A stretch of 64,000 nt of DNA from Lachnospiraceae bacterium (GCA_017450485.1 JAFSTN010000008.1:1-64000); one strand, 5' to 3'; positions 1-10,247 are shown, counted from the stretch's first letter. Notes: a model not told the origin generated them from the sequence alone. A program made the numbers and translations.

Positions 1-287
1 CCGGTGATCATGTTCTTTACATAGTCAGCATGGCCGGGGCAGTCAACGTGTGCATAGTGTCTCTTTTCTGTCTCATACTCAACGTGTGCGGTGTTGATGG
101 TGATACCACGCTCTCTCTCTTCGGGAGCCTTATCGATATTCTCGAAATCGGTAGCTGTGTTACCGGCAACTCTCTCAGCCAGAACCTTGGTGATAGCTGC
201 TGTCAGAGTAGTCTTACCATGGTCAACGTGACCGATGGTACCGATGTTACAGTGTGTTTTTGATCTGTCGAATTTAGCTTTAGCCAT
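1..287 (-). CDS. tuf: Elongation factor Tu, N-terminal part (cut by window edge)
   Basis: EF-Tu is the GTPase that brings aminoacyl-tRNA to the ribosome. Only the first 95 or so codons are present; the gene runs off the left edge. The P-loop GHVDHGKT, the switch I sequence ending RGITIN and the DCPGHADY G3 motif are intact. The start ATG at 285-287 follows a strong AAGGAGGAATT ribosome site. It is the last gene of the str operon, downstream of fusA, and also has its own promoter in the fusA-tuf gap. Identification is certain from the GTPase motifs and position. Confidence 0.97.
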   Translation of the reverse strand, partial: MAKAKFDRSKTHCNIGTIGHVDHGKTTLTAAITKVLAERVAGNTATDFENIDKAPEERERGITINTAHVEYETEKRHYAHVDCPGHADYVKNMIT

Positions 288-344
288 TTTAAAAATTCCT
301 CCTTAGAATTACTGTGGTTAAATTCTATTTAGCGACTAACATAC

Positions 345-373
345 ATTATATTTAATCGTTATACCTTTTTCAA
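345..373 (-). promoter_or_regulatory. Internal promoter for tuf
   Basis: TTGAAA (368-373) and TATAAT (345-350) are separated by exactly 17 bases and read towards tuf, about 60 bases before its start. This would allow EF-Tu to be made in excess of the rest of the str operon. Seen in sequence; activity is inferred. Confidence 0.75.
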
Positions 374-407
374 GCAAAATCGCTCGAAATTACTTCTTTT
401 GCGAGAC

Positions 408-2525
408 TTACTTAGCCTTAGCGGAAAGCACCTTCTCCTGTACGTTCTTGGGTGTAGGCTTGTACTCCTCGAAGAACATGGAGTAGTTACCGCGACCCTG
501 TGTAGCGGAACGAAGGTCTGTAGAGTAACCAAACATCTCTGCAAGCGGAACCTTGGCACGTACCAGCTTACCGCCTCCGATGTCATCAAATCCCTCTACG
601 ATACCGCGGCGTGAGTTGATATCACCGATAACATCACCCATATATTCCTCGGGCATGGTCACTTCAACTCTCATGATAGGCTCAAGAAGCACGGGATCGG
701 CCTTCTTCATAGCTTCCTTGAATGCCATGGAACCGGCGATATGGAATGCCATCTCGGAAGAGTCGACTTCATGATATGAACCGTCATATACGTTAGCGGA
801 TACACCGAGTACGGGATAACCGCCGAGTATACCGGCCTTGGCAGCCTCTTCGATACCCTCGCCGACCGCAGGGATGTACTCCTTCGGTATAGCACCGCCG
901 ACAACGGTGGATTCAAACTTGAATGTCTCCTCACCGTTGGGATCCATGGGCTCGAACTTAACTTTACAGTGACCGTACTGTCCACGACCACCGGACTGCT
1001 TGGCATACTTGTATTCCTGATCAACAGCCTTGGTAAATGTCTCTTTGTATGCAACCTGAGGTGCACCGACATTGGCTTCAACCTTGAACTCACGCAGAAG
1101 TCTGTCTACGATGATCTCCAGATGGAGTTCACCCATACCTGCGATGATGGTCTGACCTGTCTCTTCATCCGTATGAGCGCGGAATGTAGGATCCTCCTCA
1201 GCGAGCTTAGCCAGAGCCTCACCCATCTTACCCTGACCTGCTTTGGTCTTGGGTTCGATAGCCAGCTGGATAACCGGCTCGGGGAATTCCATGGACTCAA
1301 GGATAACCGGATGCTGCTCATCGCAGATGGTATCACCTGTAGTAGTGAACTTGAATCCTACTGCTGCGGCGATATCACCGGAATAAACCTTGTCAAGCTC
1401 TGCTCTCTTGTTTGCATGCATCTGAAGGATACGGCCTACACGCTCTTTCTTGTCCTTGGTGGCATTCAGTACATATGAACCGGAGTTCATGGTACCGGAA
1501 TACACACGGAAGAATGCGAGTTTACCTACGAAAGGATCGGCCATGATCTTGAATGCAAGTGCGCTGAAGGGCTCCTCATCTGATGAATGACGCTCTACTT
1601 CGTTGCCGTCCAGGTCAACACCCTTGATAGCAGGGATGTCTGTAGGAGCGGGCATATACTCAAGAACTGCGTCCAGAAGTTTCTGTACGCCCTTGTTACG
1701 ATATGCGGATCCGCAGCATACGGGTACTGCCGTACACTCACAGGTTCCCTTACGAAGTGCTGCTTTCATATCCTCGACGGAAGGCTCCTCACCCTCGAGA
1801 TACTGCATCATCAGATCATCATCCAGTTCACAGATCTTCTCGATCAGCTCGGTACGATACAGTTCTGCATCTTCTTTCATATCATCGGGTACATCGATAA
1901 CAGAGATATCGTCACCCTTATCATCGTTATAGATATAAGCTTTCATCTCGAACAGGTCGATGATACCCTTGAAGTCATCCTCTTTACCTATAGGAAGCTG
2001 AAGGATGATAGCGTTCTTACCGAGACGCTCACGTATCTGATCGACTGCTCCGTAGAAATTCGCACCCAGGATATCCATCTTGTTGATGAATGCCATACGG
2101 GGTACGTTGTATGTATCGGCCTGACGCCATACATTTTCTGACTGAGGCTCAACACCTCCCTTTGCACAGAACACACCTACCGCACCGTCCAGCACGCGCA
2201 GTGATCTCTCAACCTCTACGGTGAAATCCACGTGTCCGGGAGTATCGATGATGTTGATACGATGCTCCAGAGCACCGGCCTTGGGCTTGGTGAACTCTTC
2301 GAGGGTCCAATGGCAGGTAGTAGCTGCTGATGTGATCGTGATACCACGCTCCTGCTCCTGTTCCATCCAGTCCATGGTAGCAGTTCCTTCGTGGGTATCA
2401 CCGATCTTGTAGTTGATACCGGTATAATAGAGAATACGCTCAGTCAATGTGGTCTTACCCGCATCGATATGAGCCATGATACCGATATTTCTGGTCCGCT
2501 CAAGCGGATACTCTCTTCCAGCCAA
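408..2525 (-). CDS. fusA: Elongation factor G
   Basis: Translocation GTPase of 705 residues, normal length. The G1 motif AHIDAGKT lies at residues 18-25, DTPGH at 94-98 and NKMD at 148-151; domains II to V follow without breaks. The start is a TTG codon at 2523-2525: the protein must begin MAGRE as in other EF-Gs, and an AGGAGGGA ribosome site sits at the right distance. It lies 15 bases after rpsG and about 120 bases before tuf, in the conserved order rpsL-rpsG-fusA-tuf. Nothing unusual apart from the TTG start. Confidence 0.98.
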   Translation of the reverse strand: MAGREYPLERTRNIGIMAHIDAGKTTLTERILYYTGINYKIGDTHEGTATMDWMEQEQERGITITSAATTCHWTLEEFTKPKAGALEHRINIIDTPGHVDFTVEVERSLRVLDGAVGVFCAKGGVEPQSENVWRQADTYNVPRMAFINKMDILGANFYGAVDQIRERLGKNAIILQLPIGKEDDFKGIIDLFEMKAYIYNDDKGDDISVIDVPDDMKEDAELYRTELIEKICELDDDLMMQYLEGEEPSVEDMKAALRKGTCECTAVPVCCGSAYRNKGVQKLLDAVLEYMPAPTDIPAIKGVDLDGNEVERHSSDEEPFSALAFKIMADPFVGKLAFFRVYSGTMNSGSYVLNATKDKKERVGRILQMHANKRAELDKVYSGDIAAAVGFKFTTTGDTICDEQHPVILESMEFPEPVIQLAIEPKTKAGQGKMGEALAKLAEEDPTFRAHTDEETGQTIIAGMGELHLEIIVDRLLREFKVEANVGAPQVAYKETFTKAVDQEYKYAKQSGGRGQYGHCKVKFEPMDPNGEETFKFESTVVGGAIPKEYIPAVGEGIEEAAKAGILGGYPVLGVSANVYDGSYHEVDSSEMAFHIAGSMAFKEAMKKADPVLLEPIMRVEVTMPEEYMGDVIGDINSRRGIVEGFDDIGGGKLVRAKVPLAEMFGYSTDLRSATQGRGNYSMFFEEYKPTPKNVQEKVLSAKAK

Positions 2526-2540
2526 GATCTTTCCCTCCTA

Positions 2541-3041
<501 letters not shown>

Positions 3042-3170
3042 TCACAGGTACTCACATGTGTCTCTCTAATGTGTTCGTGCAGCACATATATGTCGAGCAG
3101 ACGCATACGCATCAGCTCACAAAAGATGCCTACACAAAAATATTAGTTCTGTTTGTGGTACAAACTATAA

Positions 3171-3590
3171 TTACTTCGCAGCCTTCGGCTTCTTGGCACC
3201 GTATTTACTACGTGCCTGCTTACGATTGGCTACGCCTGCCGTATCCAGAGTACCGCGGATGATGTGATATCTGGTACCGGGCAGATCCTTGACCCTGCCG
3301 CCTCTGATGAGGACCACGCTATGCTCCTGAAGGTTGTGACCTTCACCGGGGATATAGCTTGTAACCTCAATGCCGTTAGACAGACGTACTCTGGCTATCT
3401 TACGAAGGGCTGAGTTAGGCTTCTTGGGAGTTGCGGTCTTAACAGCAGTACATACACCACGCTTCTGGGGTGAAGGTGTGTCTATAGCAGTCTTGTGCAG
3501 AGAGTTGTAGCTCTTCTGCAGAGCAGGTGCTGTAGACTTCTTAACTGATGTCTGACGTCCCTTTCTGACCAACTGATTGAATGTAGGCAT
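3171..3590 (-). CDS. rpsL: 30S ribosomal protein S12
   Basis: Decoding-centre protein, 139 residues, first gene of the str operon. The conserved [11 protein letters not shown] and [13 protein letters not shown] blocks, which hold the residues altered in streptomycin resistance in other bacteria, are both in the wild-type form. ATG start at 3588-3590. It follows a consensus sigma-A promoter by about 75 bases. Confidence 0.98.
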   Translation of the reverse strand: MPTFNQLVRKGRQTSVKKSTAPALQKSYNSLHKTAIDTPSPQKRGVCTAVKTATPKKPNSALRKIARVRLSNGIEVTSYIPGEGHNLQEHSVVLIRGGRVKDLPGTRYHIIRGTLDTAGVANRKQARSKYGAKKPKAAK

Positions 3591-3666
3591 ATCTTTTGTC
3601 TCCTTTCTTATTATTTCGCGTATTTCTGTGGTTTAAAGCGAAACAAAACCACACGCACGCTAGAAT

Positions 3667-3695
3667 ATTATACGCACGCATGGTTCCAATGTCAA
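3667..3695 (-). promoter_or_regulatory. Consensus promoter of the str operon
   Basis: A perfect TTGACA (3690-3695) and a perfect TATAAT (3667-3672) are 17 bases apart and point to rpsL. Predicted start of transcription is near 3660, leaving a leader of about 70 bases. This shows that the str operon is transcribed independently, which fits its separation from rpoBC here. Confidence 0.9.
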
Positions 3696-3748
3696 ACATT
3701 TATTTATAAATCGGGCTTCGGGAGCTTCGGAACAACTGGTCCTTATTA

Positions 3749-4198
3749 TCAGAACAAAAGGTTCAGGGTCTGCTTTTCTTCCTCGACCAGAGTACCCGTA
3801 GTCTCAAGTTTCCATTTGGTCACGGTATAGAAAGTATCGCCTGCCGCAGCCGGATAATTCACCTTCACACTCACATTCAGTGTCTGCACATCCGATACCG
3901 GGATCGCGAAATCTATGTTCTGCCCGGCCTGTGCATAATAATCATCGGAATCGACACCGGATTCATACAGGGTCTTCAGTGTATTATCAATATCGGCCAG
4001 CCTGCTCTCTGCCTGATTGCAGGCATCATAATAGCCGGCGGTTCTTTCCACGACCTTGTCATTCAGCTTCCTGTCAGCTCTGGCGGACACGGTTGCCAGT
4101 GTAGCAAAAGATACCAGACACATTACCACGAACACGAGCAGAAGTGATGATGTACCTACATTTACGCCGGTTGCTTCTTTCTTTCTCTTAATGCTCAT
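3749..4198 (-). CDS. Small membrane-anchored protein of the pseudopilin cluster
   Basis: A protein of 149 residues with a short basic N-terminus, one transmembrane segment at about residues 15-40 (GTSSLLLVFVVMCLVSFATL) and a soluble domain rich in acidic residues and beta-prone stretches. It overlaps the upstream gene by 4 bases (ATGA) and is last in the GspF/pseudopilin set, so it is probably an envelope-side accessory of that machine. I recognise the architecture, not a named family. Its stop lies upstream of the str operon promoter and no strong terminator is visible between them. Confidence 0.75.
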   Translation of the reverse strand: MSIKRKKEATGVNVGTSSLLLVFVVMCLVSFATLATVSARADRKLNDKVVERTAGYYDACNQAESRLADIDNTLKTLYESGVDSDDYYAQAGQNIDFAIPVSDVQTLNVSVKVNYPAAAGDTFYTVTKWKLETTGTLVEEEKQTLNLLF

Positions 4199-4692
4199 CT
4201 ACCGGCCTCCAGTCTGTAAGGTACGTGATACTTCACTTCCTGCGATGCTATGCATGTGCCCGTAGCGATCTCATAGACTTCCACGGTGGCGACCTCCATG
4301 CTGCCTGCCTCGGGGGCATTATCGCCTACATAAGGATCACCATTCTCATCGGCTATCGATATGCTGGCTACATATACTGGAGAGGCATCCGCGCTCACTT
4401 CATTCCACGCTTTGTCATATCCCAGGGATATCACAGCCTCCGAATCGTCCCGGCGGACTGCCGAACCCGAGCCGTACAGATCGCGCACTGCATCCGGATC
4501 ACCGTCGCATCCTAAGAACTGTTCTGCCAGATTCTGCACTATTACGGAGCCCTGAGCGATTTTCTTCGTGGATTCATTGGTGCTGTATGCATTCACGAAC
4601 AGCTGGACGCATACTACCGCGGATATCGAGAAGAACAGAATTACTATGATCAGTTCCATCAGGAACAGGCTTGTCTTGGAGTTGGTGTTCAA
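4195..4692 (-). CDS. Minor pseudopilin-like protein
   Basis: 165 residues. The N-terminus SLFLMELIIVILFFSISAVV resembles the hydrophobic helix of type IV pilins and type II secretion pseudopilins, including a Glu five residues into the segment, although the classical Gly cleavage site is not present. The rest is a soluble domain with a Cys-Asp-Gly-Asp stretch. It sits between the DUF4860-like gene and the last small gene of the cluster with near-zero spacing. Likely a structural piece of a pseudopilus; family membership is inferred from the N-terminal helix only. Confidence 0.7.
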   Translation of the reverse strand: MNTNSKTSLFLMELIIVILFFSISAVVCVQLFVNAYSTNESTKKIAQGSVIVQNLAEQFLGCDGDPDAVRDLYGSGSAVRRDDSEAVISLGYDKAWNEVSADASPVYVASISIADENGDPYVGDNAPEAGSMEVATVEVYEIATGTCIASQEVKYHVPYRLEAGR

Positions 4693-4714
4693 TGTTTTCT
4701 CCTATAATATATGT

Positions 4715-5212
4715 CTACAGGTCGGAAGCGGCCCCGGTATGCGTGCTCACATATACCTGCATGCTCTTACCGTCGTTAAATGCCAGGTCGATCCTGGACA
4801 GTTTGGGCGTGACCTGTGTAACTTCGAACGAATCAAGTTCCAATATCCTGGTTCCGGCCGAGGGTTCCATATCCATATCGGCTCTGGCGAGCAGCTCGCA
4901 GAGATATCCATCGTATTCGTATATGTACGTATTATATATGGTGTTATTGATCTCCTGCGTAAAGACACAGGCGTCACGTCCGCCGAAGTCGGCAAGGGAC
5001 AACGCTCCGGCTTCATCATTCTGACGAAGCTTCTGTGTGATATATGCATAAGAGGTCCTGTCGGTAAAGCTCTCATCCATATGATCAACAGTGCTCCTGT
5101 ATACGTTTGCTCCCAGCACGACCAGTGTAAGCGCTGACAGCGCAAACACGAAGAACAATGTCAGGACGAACAGGATATCCACCATATGTTTTCTGTCACC
5201 TTTAAAATCCAT
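4715..5212 (-). CDS. DUF4860-like membrane-anchored protein
   Basis: 165 residues beginning with a basic stretch and the motif HMVDILFVLTLFFVFALSAL, one membrane helix, then a soluble domain. The HxVDILFVLxLFxVFA start is what I associate with DUF4860, a small Lachnospiraceae family found beside GspF-type genes. ATG at 5210-5212 with an AGAGGGCGAT ribosome site, 8 bases after the preceding stop. No enzyme motif is visible. Probably part of the secretion/pilus complex. Confidence 0.72.
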   Translation of the reverse strand: MDFKGDRKHMVDILFVLTLFFVFALSALTLVVLGANVYRSTVDHMDESFTDRTSYAYITQKLRQNDEAGALSLADFGGRDACVFTQEINNTIYNTYIYEYDGYLCELLARADMDMEPSAGTRILELDSFEVTQVTPKLSRIDLAFNDGKSMQVYVSTHTGAASDL

Positions 5213-5220
5213 ATCGCCCT

Positions 5221-5562
5221 CTACTTATCCTCAGCCAGCCGAATGATCGTGATATCCGGATAGATATTGCTTCCTATGGACTGGTAATCCACGAAAAAGA
5301 GTTCGTCATTATATGTAAGACCGTAATGGTCCACGAGATATCCCAGGTTGGGAGGATAGGTTCCCTCTACCGCATAGCACTGAGCCACGTCACGGGATAT
5401 AGCTTTCTCCAGACTCTCCTGCTGGCCTTCCAGCGACGAGGTACTTACATAGTTTACGCCGATCAGAAATACGGCTATGACTATGATACCCATCACGAGC
5501 GGCAGGAACTTCATTGCCTTATTTAATATAGTTGCTTTTCTACCTGAGCTGAATCTGTTCAT
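5221..5562 (-). CDS. Short pseudopilin-like protein
   Basis: 113 residues: basic N-terminus, a membrane helix at about residues 19-40, then a small globular part with the sequence VEGTYPPNLGYLVDHYG. That phrase is very like the helix-then-loop region after the N-terminal helix in many type II pseudopilins (yP.sL..Lv). It directly follows gspF (25 bases). No cleavage signal of the GFTLIE type is seen, so processing is doubtful. Confidence 0.7.
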   Translation of the reverse strand: MNRFSSGRKATILNKAMKFLPLVMGIIVIAVFLIGVNYVSTSSLEGQQESLEKAISRDVAQCYAVEGTYPPNLGYLVDHYGLTYNDELFFVDYQSIGSNIYPDITIIRLAEDK

Positions 5563-5587
5563 ATTCTTATCCGTCAGTCTCCGGCCA

Positions 5588-6631
5588 TCATCCTATGGAA
5601 CTCATGATGCCCATCAGAGGAAGGATGACCGACAGCAGGATCATGCCGACTATAAGCGACAGTATGATGACGAGCGTGGGCTCGAGCACTGCGATGATGT
5701 CGTGGATCCTCTTGTCTACTTCCTTATCATAATCATCCGCTATCCTGTTCATTGCTTCCTGAGGATTACCGGACTTAAACCCGATCGACGCCATACGTGA
5801 CTGGATGCTTGAGAATATCTCCGCTTCCTTCAGAGCCTCGGCATACTCTCTGCCCTCGAGAAGCAGCTCCTTGCACTTGGCGATCTTTGAGCTCATACGT
5901 GCATTATCGATGAGCCCCGCTACCAGATCGAATCCCTCATAGGTATCCATTCTGCCGTATACCATGGCTATACCGCTGGCGAAACGGCTACACGCCACAG
6001 CATCATTGAACTTGCGGGTCGGCGGGAATACATCGATGAATCTGGCGAACAGCTTGCGGCCTGCAGGTACTTTGGCGAAAAAGATATATGCCACTATGAT
6101 CACACACAGGATGATCACAAGTACTATGGATGATGAACTGAGTCTGTTACCGAAGTTCATCAGGCTAAGCGAAAAAGCATTCATCTGGCTGCCGAGCTGT
6201 GTAAATACCTGGTTGAATATGGGCAGGACCTTGGTAATCAGCACTATAATGACCAGAAGCATCATGAATATCATGATCATGGGATATGTGACCGCATTCT
6301 TGATGCCCTCGGAGATAGCTTCCTGCCTGTCATAATAATCTGCCAGAGAGTGGCATATGGCCTTATCGTCACCGGCGCGCAGTCCCAGACGCACCATACG
6401 GATAACATGCTCCGGAAACGCCCCTGTCTTCTCAAGCGCCACATCGAACTGGCCGTGCTCCGTGAGCTCGGCTACTATCTGCTCCAGACACGCGCGCGCC
6501 GACGGGCTCTTGGTATCCTTCAGCATCGTCTCGATACCTTCGCGATAATAGATACCGCCGTCTAACAGCATCGCCATCTGACCGAAAAATGTCGCCAGTT
6601 CGGCATTGCTTAGTTTCTTTTGGTTCGCCAT
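5588..6631 (-). CDS. Type II secretion / type IV pilus inner-membrane protein, GspF family
   Basis: 347 residues. Polytopic platform protein with the duplicated T2SF domain: a cytoplasmic helical domain, membrane helices near residues 110-140 and 170-195, a second helical domain (MASIGFKSGNPQEAM is the typical GE/GNP-type motif) and a final membrane helix. An AAGGAGA ribosome site precedes the ATG. It heads a run of four small membrane-anchored genes. No GspE/PilB ATPase, prepilin peptidase or secretin is seen in the window, so either they are encoded elsewhere or this is a reduced system. Confidence 0.9.
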   Translation of the reverse strand: MANQKKLSNAELATFFGQMAMLLDGGIYYREGIETMLKDTKSPSARACLEQIVAELTEHGQFDVALEKTGAFPEHVIRMVRLGLRAGDDKAICHSLADYYDRQEAISEGIKNAVTYPMIMIFMMLLVIIVLITKVLPIFNQVFTQLGSQMNAFSLSLMNFGNRLSSSSIVLVIILCVIIVAYIFFAKVPAGRKLFARFIDVFPPTRKFNDAVACSRFASGIAMVYGRMDTYEGFDLVAGLIDNARMSSKIAKCKELLLEGREYAEALKEAEIFSSIQSRMASIGFKSGNPQEAMNRIADDYDKEVDKRIHDIIAVLEPTLVIILSLIVGMILLSVILPLMGIMSSIG

Positions 6632-6677
6632 TGGTTCTCCTTTTCTGTCCCTGCTTGGTATTGATATATGTTAGATA

Positions 6678-7775
6678 TTAATAAATGTACTTCGTATCAT
6701 AATTGGATCCGTCTCCGATGAACTCCTGAAGTTCGGAGGCGCTCGCGCTGGCCGCAAACGTGGGATCCATCAGCTCCCAGCTGGTACCGTTGAACTCTAT
6801 GATTCCGTTGACCCATCCGGTCTCTCTGAGATACACCGATATCCACGCATGATAAGCGGTGCTGGCATATCCGACTTCGAGATGTGTGGGTATGCCCTGA
6901 CTTCTCAGCATGGATGCCGTCAGACATGCATAGTCCAGACATATGCCGGTGCATGAATGCAATGTCCTGTCGGGATCCGGCAGATATCCGCTTTCAACCG
7001 TGTTGGCCAGCTGAGTATCGTAAGTCACGTTCTGAACCATGAAGTTATATACGTTCGTAACCACATCCAGATCAGTGTTGGCCGGATAAGCCAGCTCCTC
7101 CGCCTTTGCTACACAGTCGTCGTTGGCAGTGAAATTCACATATTGGTTCGGATACAGATACGGTCCGAATTCATCGGTTATCGTAGCATCAAAATCGGTC
7201 CGGAAGCAGGTCGAGTACTCTGTACCGGCCACGTTTTCAAACACGCCGATGGAGTATGTACCGCTGTCGACCGTCAGTGGAAATACCTCTACCCCTCCAC
7301 CGATCGTCAGATTATATGTATATGTGATCGTATTCGGACAGGTCAGCTGCATCTTGACCTTCTGGCTGGATCCGAAATACTCCACGGATATATAGCCGTC
7401 GGAAGCATTCGATATATCCACGCTCACCAGGTCATTTCCCAATACATCCGTACCGGGCTGGGTAGGAACCCTGACTACCGGCGTATTATCACGCGTACCG
7501 GGACCGCTGGGAAGAGGTGTTGCCTCGGCAGCAGCCGCACTGTCCTGTGCCTGCTGGCCCTGAGTCTGCTGATCCTGGGCTGCTCCGTCATTGCCGCCTG
7601 ACTGATCATCGGAGCCTAGTGCAAAAGGAAGACCGTCACCCGCATCACCCGATGATGCACCGGCTCCGGCTCCGGCTCCGTTTACATACGCCGCGGACCC
7701 ACATCCGGTAAGGCTCAGACACACTGACAAAAGCACCGCTGCTATGCATTTATTGTGTAATATACCGTTGTTCAT
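6678..7775 (-). CDS. Transglutaminase-like domain lipoprotein
   Basis: 365 residues. A signal peptide ends in the lipobox LTGC (Cys25), so the protein should be lipid-anchored outside the membrane. A Gly/Ala/Gln-rich linker (about 30-95) is followed by a beta-rich domain and a C-terminal transglutaminase/protease-like core with the expected triad Cys279 (CTGICLDYA), His309 (AYHAWISVY) and Asp337 (ELMDPTF). Such cores act as cysteine proteases or amide cross-linkers on surface proteins. It lies between the anti-sigma-like gene and gspF on the same strand, suggesting a role on the assembled surface structure. Confidence 0.85.
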   Translation of the reverse strand: MNNGILHNKCIAAVLLSVCLSLTGCGSAAYVNGAGAGAGASSGDAGDGLPFALGSDDQSGGNDGAAQDQQTQGQQAQDSAAAAEATPLPSGPGTRDNTPVVRVPTQPGTDVLGNDLVSVDISNASDGYISVEYFGSSQKVKMQLTCPNTITYTYNLTIGGGVEVFPLTVDSGTYSIGVFENVAGTEYSTCFRTDFDATITDEFGPYLYPNQYVNFTANDDCVAKAEELAYPANTDLDVVTNVYNFMVQNVTYDTQLANTVESGYLPDPDRTLHSCTGICLDYACLTASMLRSQGIPTHLEVGYASTAYHAWISVYLRETGWVNGIIEFNGTSWELMDPTFAASASASELQEFIGDGSNYDTKYIY

Positions 7776-7814
7776 AACGATTTATATCTGATAACCCGCT
7801 ATAGCAGGGCTTTC

Positions 7815-8312
7815 TCAATAATCCGTCGGCGGAGTGAGAAGCATATGAACCGTCTCACTGTTCAAGTCGCTGACATATATATTCCATTCTGTTTCATCAT
7901 AAGGAAATGAGACCATACCGGTACCGGAATTGAAATCCACCGGGAATACGGTCGAACCGTTTCCGGAAACCGCATACACGGATGTATAGTCGATGAACGG
8001 CCCATCCAGATCGATGAACAGATATCCATCCTGAACATAATAATCTCCGACGCTTATATCCGCCTTGGTCTCCGCATCTTTGGCATTCGCCGTAAATACA
8101 AATACCAGCGGGACAACCAGTGTGAACGCGAGCATGATCTTGACGGCATTCAGATATCTCGAATATCCTTTCGCCGCATTCACACGTTTCTTAAGCATCT
8201 TATCTATGGGTGTGTTTGAAGACTTCTCAACCGAGCTCAGCACCTTGGCCAGTGTTGAAGAAGCCACATCCTTTTTCATTGTATATTTTTTGGTTCTGTG
8301 AAAAGCAGACAT
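7815..8312 (-). CDS. Membrane protein paired with an ECF sigma factor (possible anti-sigma)
   Basis: 165 residues: cytoplasmic basic N-terminal region of about 55 residues, one membrane helix (about 56-77), then an extracellular beta-rich domain. The start codon follows the sigma-factor stop codon directly (TAAATG), so the two are translationally coupled. This layout (soluble N-terminus, one helix, outer sensor domain, next to sigma) is that of a membrane anti-sigma factor. No zinc-binding HxxxCxxC motif is present and I do not recognise the family, so the role is inferred from position. Confidence 0.65.
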   Translation of the reverse strand: MSAFHRTKKYTMKKDVASSTLAKVLSSVEKSSNTPIDKMLKKRVNAAKGYSRYLNAVKIMLAFTLVVPLVFVFTANAKDAETKADISVGDYYVQDGYLFIDLDGPFIDYTSVYAVSGNGSTVFPVDFNSGTGMVSFPYDETEWNIYVSDLNSETVHMLLTPPTDY

Positions 8313-8927
8313 TTAAGACTCCTTTTTCTTCTTTTTCTTTGCTTTAGCGGATTCTTCGGCAGGCTTGCGGCCGAATGCTTCAGCCAGATGTTCCTTGCCG
8401 CTGATCAGATATCTCTTGACCGATGACTTGCTGTAACCGAGGATATCGACAATATCATCTATCCTCATATCGTTGTAGTATCTGAGGATGATGCATTGTT
8501 TCTCATGTGCGGGGAGCTTATCGATAGCCACCTGCAATGTCTCAAGTTCCTCGTTACGCTCCGAACGCTCGGACGGATTGGTGTCTTCATTCTCATCATG
8601 GATGATCTCGAGAAGCTCGGGATCCGTGATGGCACCGTAGTCCTTCGTGTTCTTGCGGCTGATATCGTGGCAGACATGGAACGATATCTGATTGAGCCAT
8701 GCCACGAACAGCGTCGGATCATTCAGACGTGTGATATTTTTATAGGCCAGAATGAAAATCTCCTGAACTGCATCCTGTGCCAGAAAGTCATCTCTCAGAT
8801 AGTGTCTGGCGTAATTATATACCTTATTATAAGTCAGACCGTAGATCTGGGTGAATGCTTCCGAATCGCCGCGCTGTAATTTGAGAACCAGACCCGCTAT
8901 ATACTTGTGGTCGAGGTCTTTACTCAT
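8313..8927 (-). CDS. RNA polymerase sigma-70 family factor, ECF type
   Basis: 204 residues. Region 2 lies at about 18-95 (AVQEIFILAYKNI and FVAWLNQISFH are typical) and region 4 at about 130-190 (LPAHEKQCIILRYYND followed by an HTH, VDILGYSKSSVKRYL). Regions 1 and 3 are missing, as in ECF factors. The C-terminus is a Lys-rich tail. It overlaps the GGDEF-like gene by 4 bases and abuts the anti-sigma-like gene. Likely targets are its own operon and possibly the secretion cluster downstream; no binding site was proven. Confidence 0.9.
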   Translation of the reverse strand: MSKDLDHKYIAGLVLKLQRGDSEAFTQIYGLTYNKVYNYARHYLRDDFLAQDAVQEIFILAYKNITRLNDPTLFVAWLNQISFHVCHDISRKNTKDYGAITDPELLEIIHDENEDTNPSERSERNEELETLQVAIDKLPAHEKQCIILRYYNDMRIDDIVDILGYSKSSVKRYLISGKEHLAEAFGRKPAEESAKAKKKKKKES

Positions 8928-9652
8928 GCTAAGGGTTCTTCCTCCAGATTACGATAAGCTACGGTGAGCAGATCAGCCAGTCTGGATACATGCTCAACAT
9001 CATTGAGTGCATATGCATATTCGATCTCTATCGGAGTCTCCTTATGGGACATGTTATAGAGATTGATCGCAACATAGAGATCCGCGATGAACTGAACCAC
9101 CAGCTCATCATCACACTCCTCGAATACGCCGAGGAACTCGTTACCGCCGTTACGACCTACGAAACCGTATGACGTACCGACATCCTTCAGTAATATACAG
9201 AAGTCCTGGATCAGGGAGTCGCCGACCGCACGATTGAACTTCTCGTTGATGGCGATCAGGTTGGTCAGACGCAGAACGGCACAACCAACTTTCTGCATGG
9301 TGGCTTCCGTGTTGTGCATACTGATCATCAGATCGACGCTGAGTCTGTTCGGCAGGCCGGTCAGAGCATCCACGTATGCCGTATGTGACAGTTCCGAACT
9401 CTCGGATGCCGCATTCTTCAGCAGATTAAAGTCTACCAGCATGCAGACGAACGAGATGATGAGTGCTATCCACATGAGCAGGCACAATGTAAACAGCAGC
9501 TTGTTTGTGAACACCGCCGTCCTGAGTGTCTTTGAGAAAAGCAGAATGCACAGGTACACGATCTCCACAATAAATACCAATGTCAGCTCCATCGCCTTTA
9601 TGGCTCTGTATGCTGACAGGCTGTCCTTGGGCAGATTATCATTTTTGTTCAT
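8924..9652 (-). CDS. Membrane protein with degenerate GGDEF domain
   Basis: 242 residues: two membrane helices (about 21-40 and 50-73) and a C-terminal GGDEF-type domain starting DALTGLPNR. The active-site loop reads GGNEF (169-173) instead of GG(D/E)EF, so a metal-binding acidic residue is replaced by Asn and diguanylate cyclase activity is doubtful. It may instead bind nucleotide or act as a signalling partner. It is first in the operon with the ECF sigma factor, overlapping it by 4 bases. No EAL or PilZ domain is nearby. Confidence 0.8.
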   Translation of the reverse strand: MNKNDNLPKDSLSAYRAIKAMELTLVFIVEIVYLCILLFSKTLRTAVFTNKLLFTLCLLMWIALIISFVCMLVDFNLLKNAASESSELSHTAYVDALTGLPNRLSVDLMISMHNTEATMQKVGCAVLRLTNLIAINEKFNRAVGDSLIQDFCILLKDVGTSYGFVGRNGGNEFLGVFEECDDELVVQFIADLYVAINLYNMSHKETPIEIEYAYALNDVEHVSRLADLLTVAYRNLEEEPLA

Positions 9653-9884
9653 GAGTGTGTTGACCTTTCTGAAGTTATTTGGTTAATATATCTACAATTA
9701 CTTATTATATTATAGTTATTACTCCTACCGACGATTATACAATATTTTTATTTCATTTGGTATTTCGTGCACATTTTTTTGCAAAAAGTGAACCCTTTGG
9801 TTATTTGGGTACGTCTTTATAAGTGTAAAAGGATAAGATGAATGAAGTAAAGCTAAGCCAATTCTTTTCCCAGGAGGTTACGAG

Positions 9885-10223
9885 ATGTCATTATTGAAGG
9901 CAGCCGGATATACACTTACAGTCTTAGAAGACGAGCCTACAGCGCTCTCAGGCAGTATCCCTACAGCGCTCCAGTCCCGGAGCACCGTATTCCTTGCAAC
10001 AAGCCTGATGATCATACTTATATCCGCTATTGTACTTGCAGCAGCATATGCCATCAGACTCCATCAGTTACAGAGCAGACTCGACGAGCTCTTAGCTTAC
10101 AGCAGGATTGATGCAGGTGATTATAATCCGAGAAGCATCAGAAGCATTCGCAATCAGATACTCATCGTTGAAAGCGATATCGCGGAAAGCAATCTCGGAG
10201 GTATGATCCCCTCGATGTACTGA
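9885..10223 (+). CDS. Small single-helix membrane protein, unknown
   Basis: 112 residues with a strong CAGGAGG ribosome site 6 bases before the ATG. The N-terminal 30 residues are soluble, a membrane helix spans about 35-58, and the C-terminal half is helical and charged. No recognised family. It stands alone on the plus strand between the divergent GGDEF operon and a convergent glycosyltransferase gene, and ends just before a GC-rich hairpin. The good ribosome site and terminator make it a convincing gene. Confidence 0.7.
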   Translation: MSLLKAAGYTLTVLEDEPTALSGSIPTALQSRSTVFLATSLMIILISAIVLAAAYAIRLHQLQSRLDELLAYSRIDAGDYNPRSIRSIRNQILIVESDIAESNLGGMIPSMY

Positions 10224-10247
10224 TAACTTCAGTCAGATGACAAATCA

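Noticed and set aside
969..1478. Plus-strand reading frame opposite fusA
   Set aside because: Shadow of fusA codons; Cys/Leu-rich composition and no ribosome site. The same applies to the many long frames opposite rpoB, rpoC and the glycosyltransferases.
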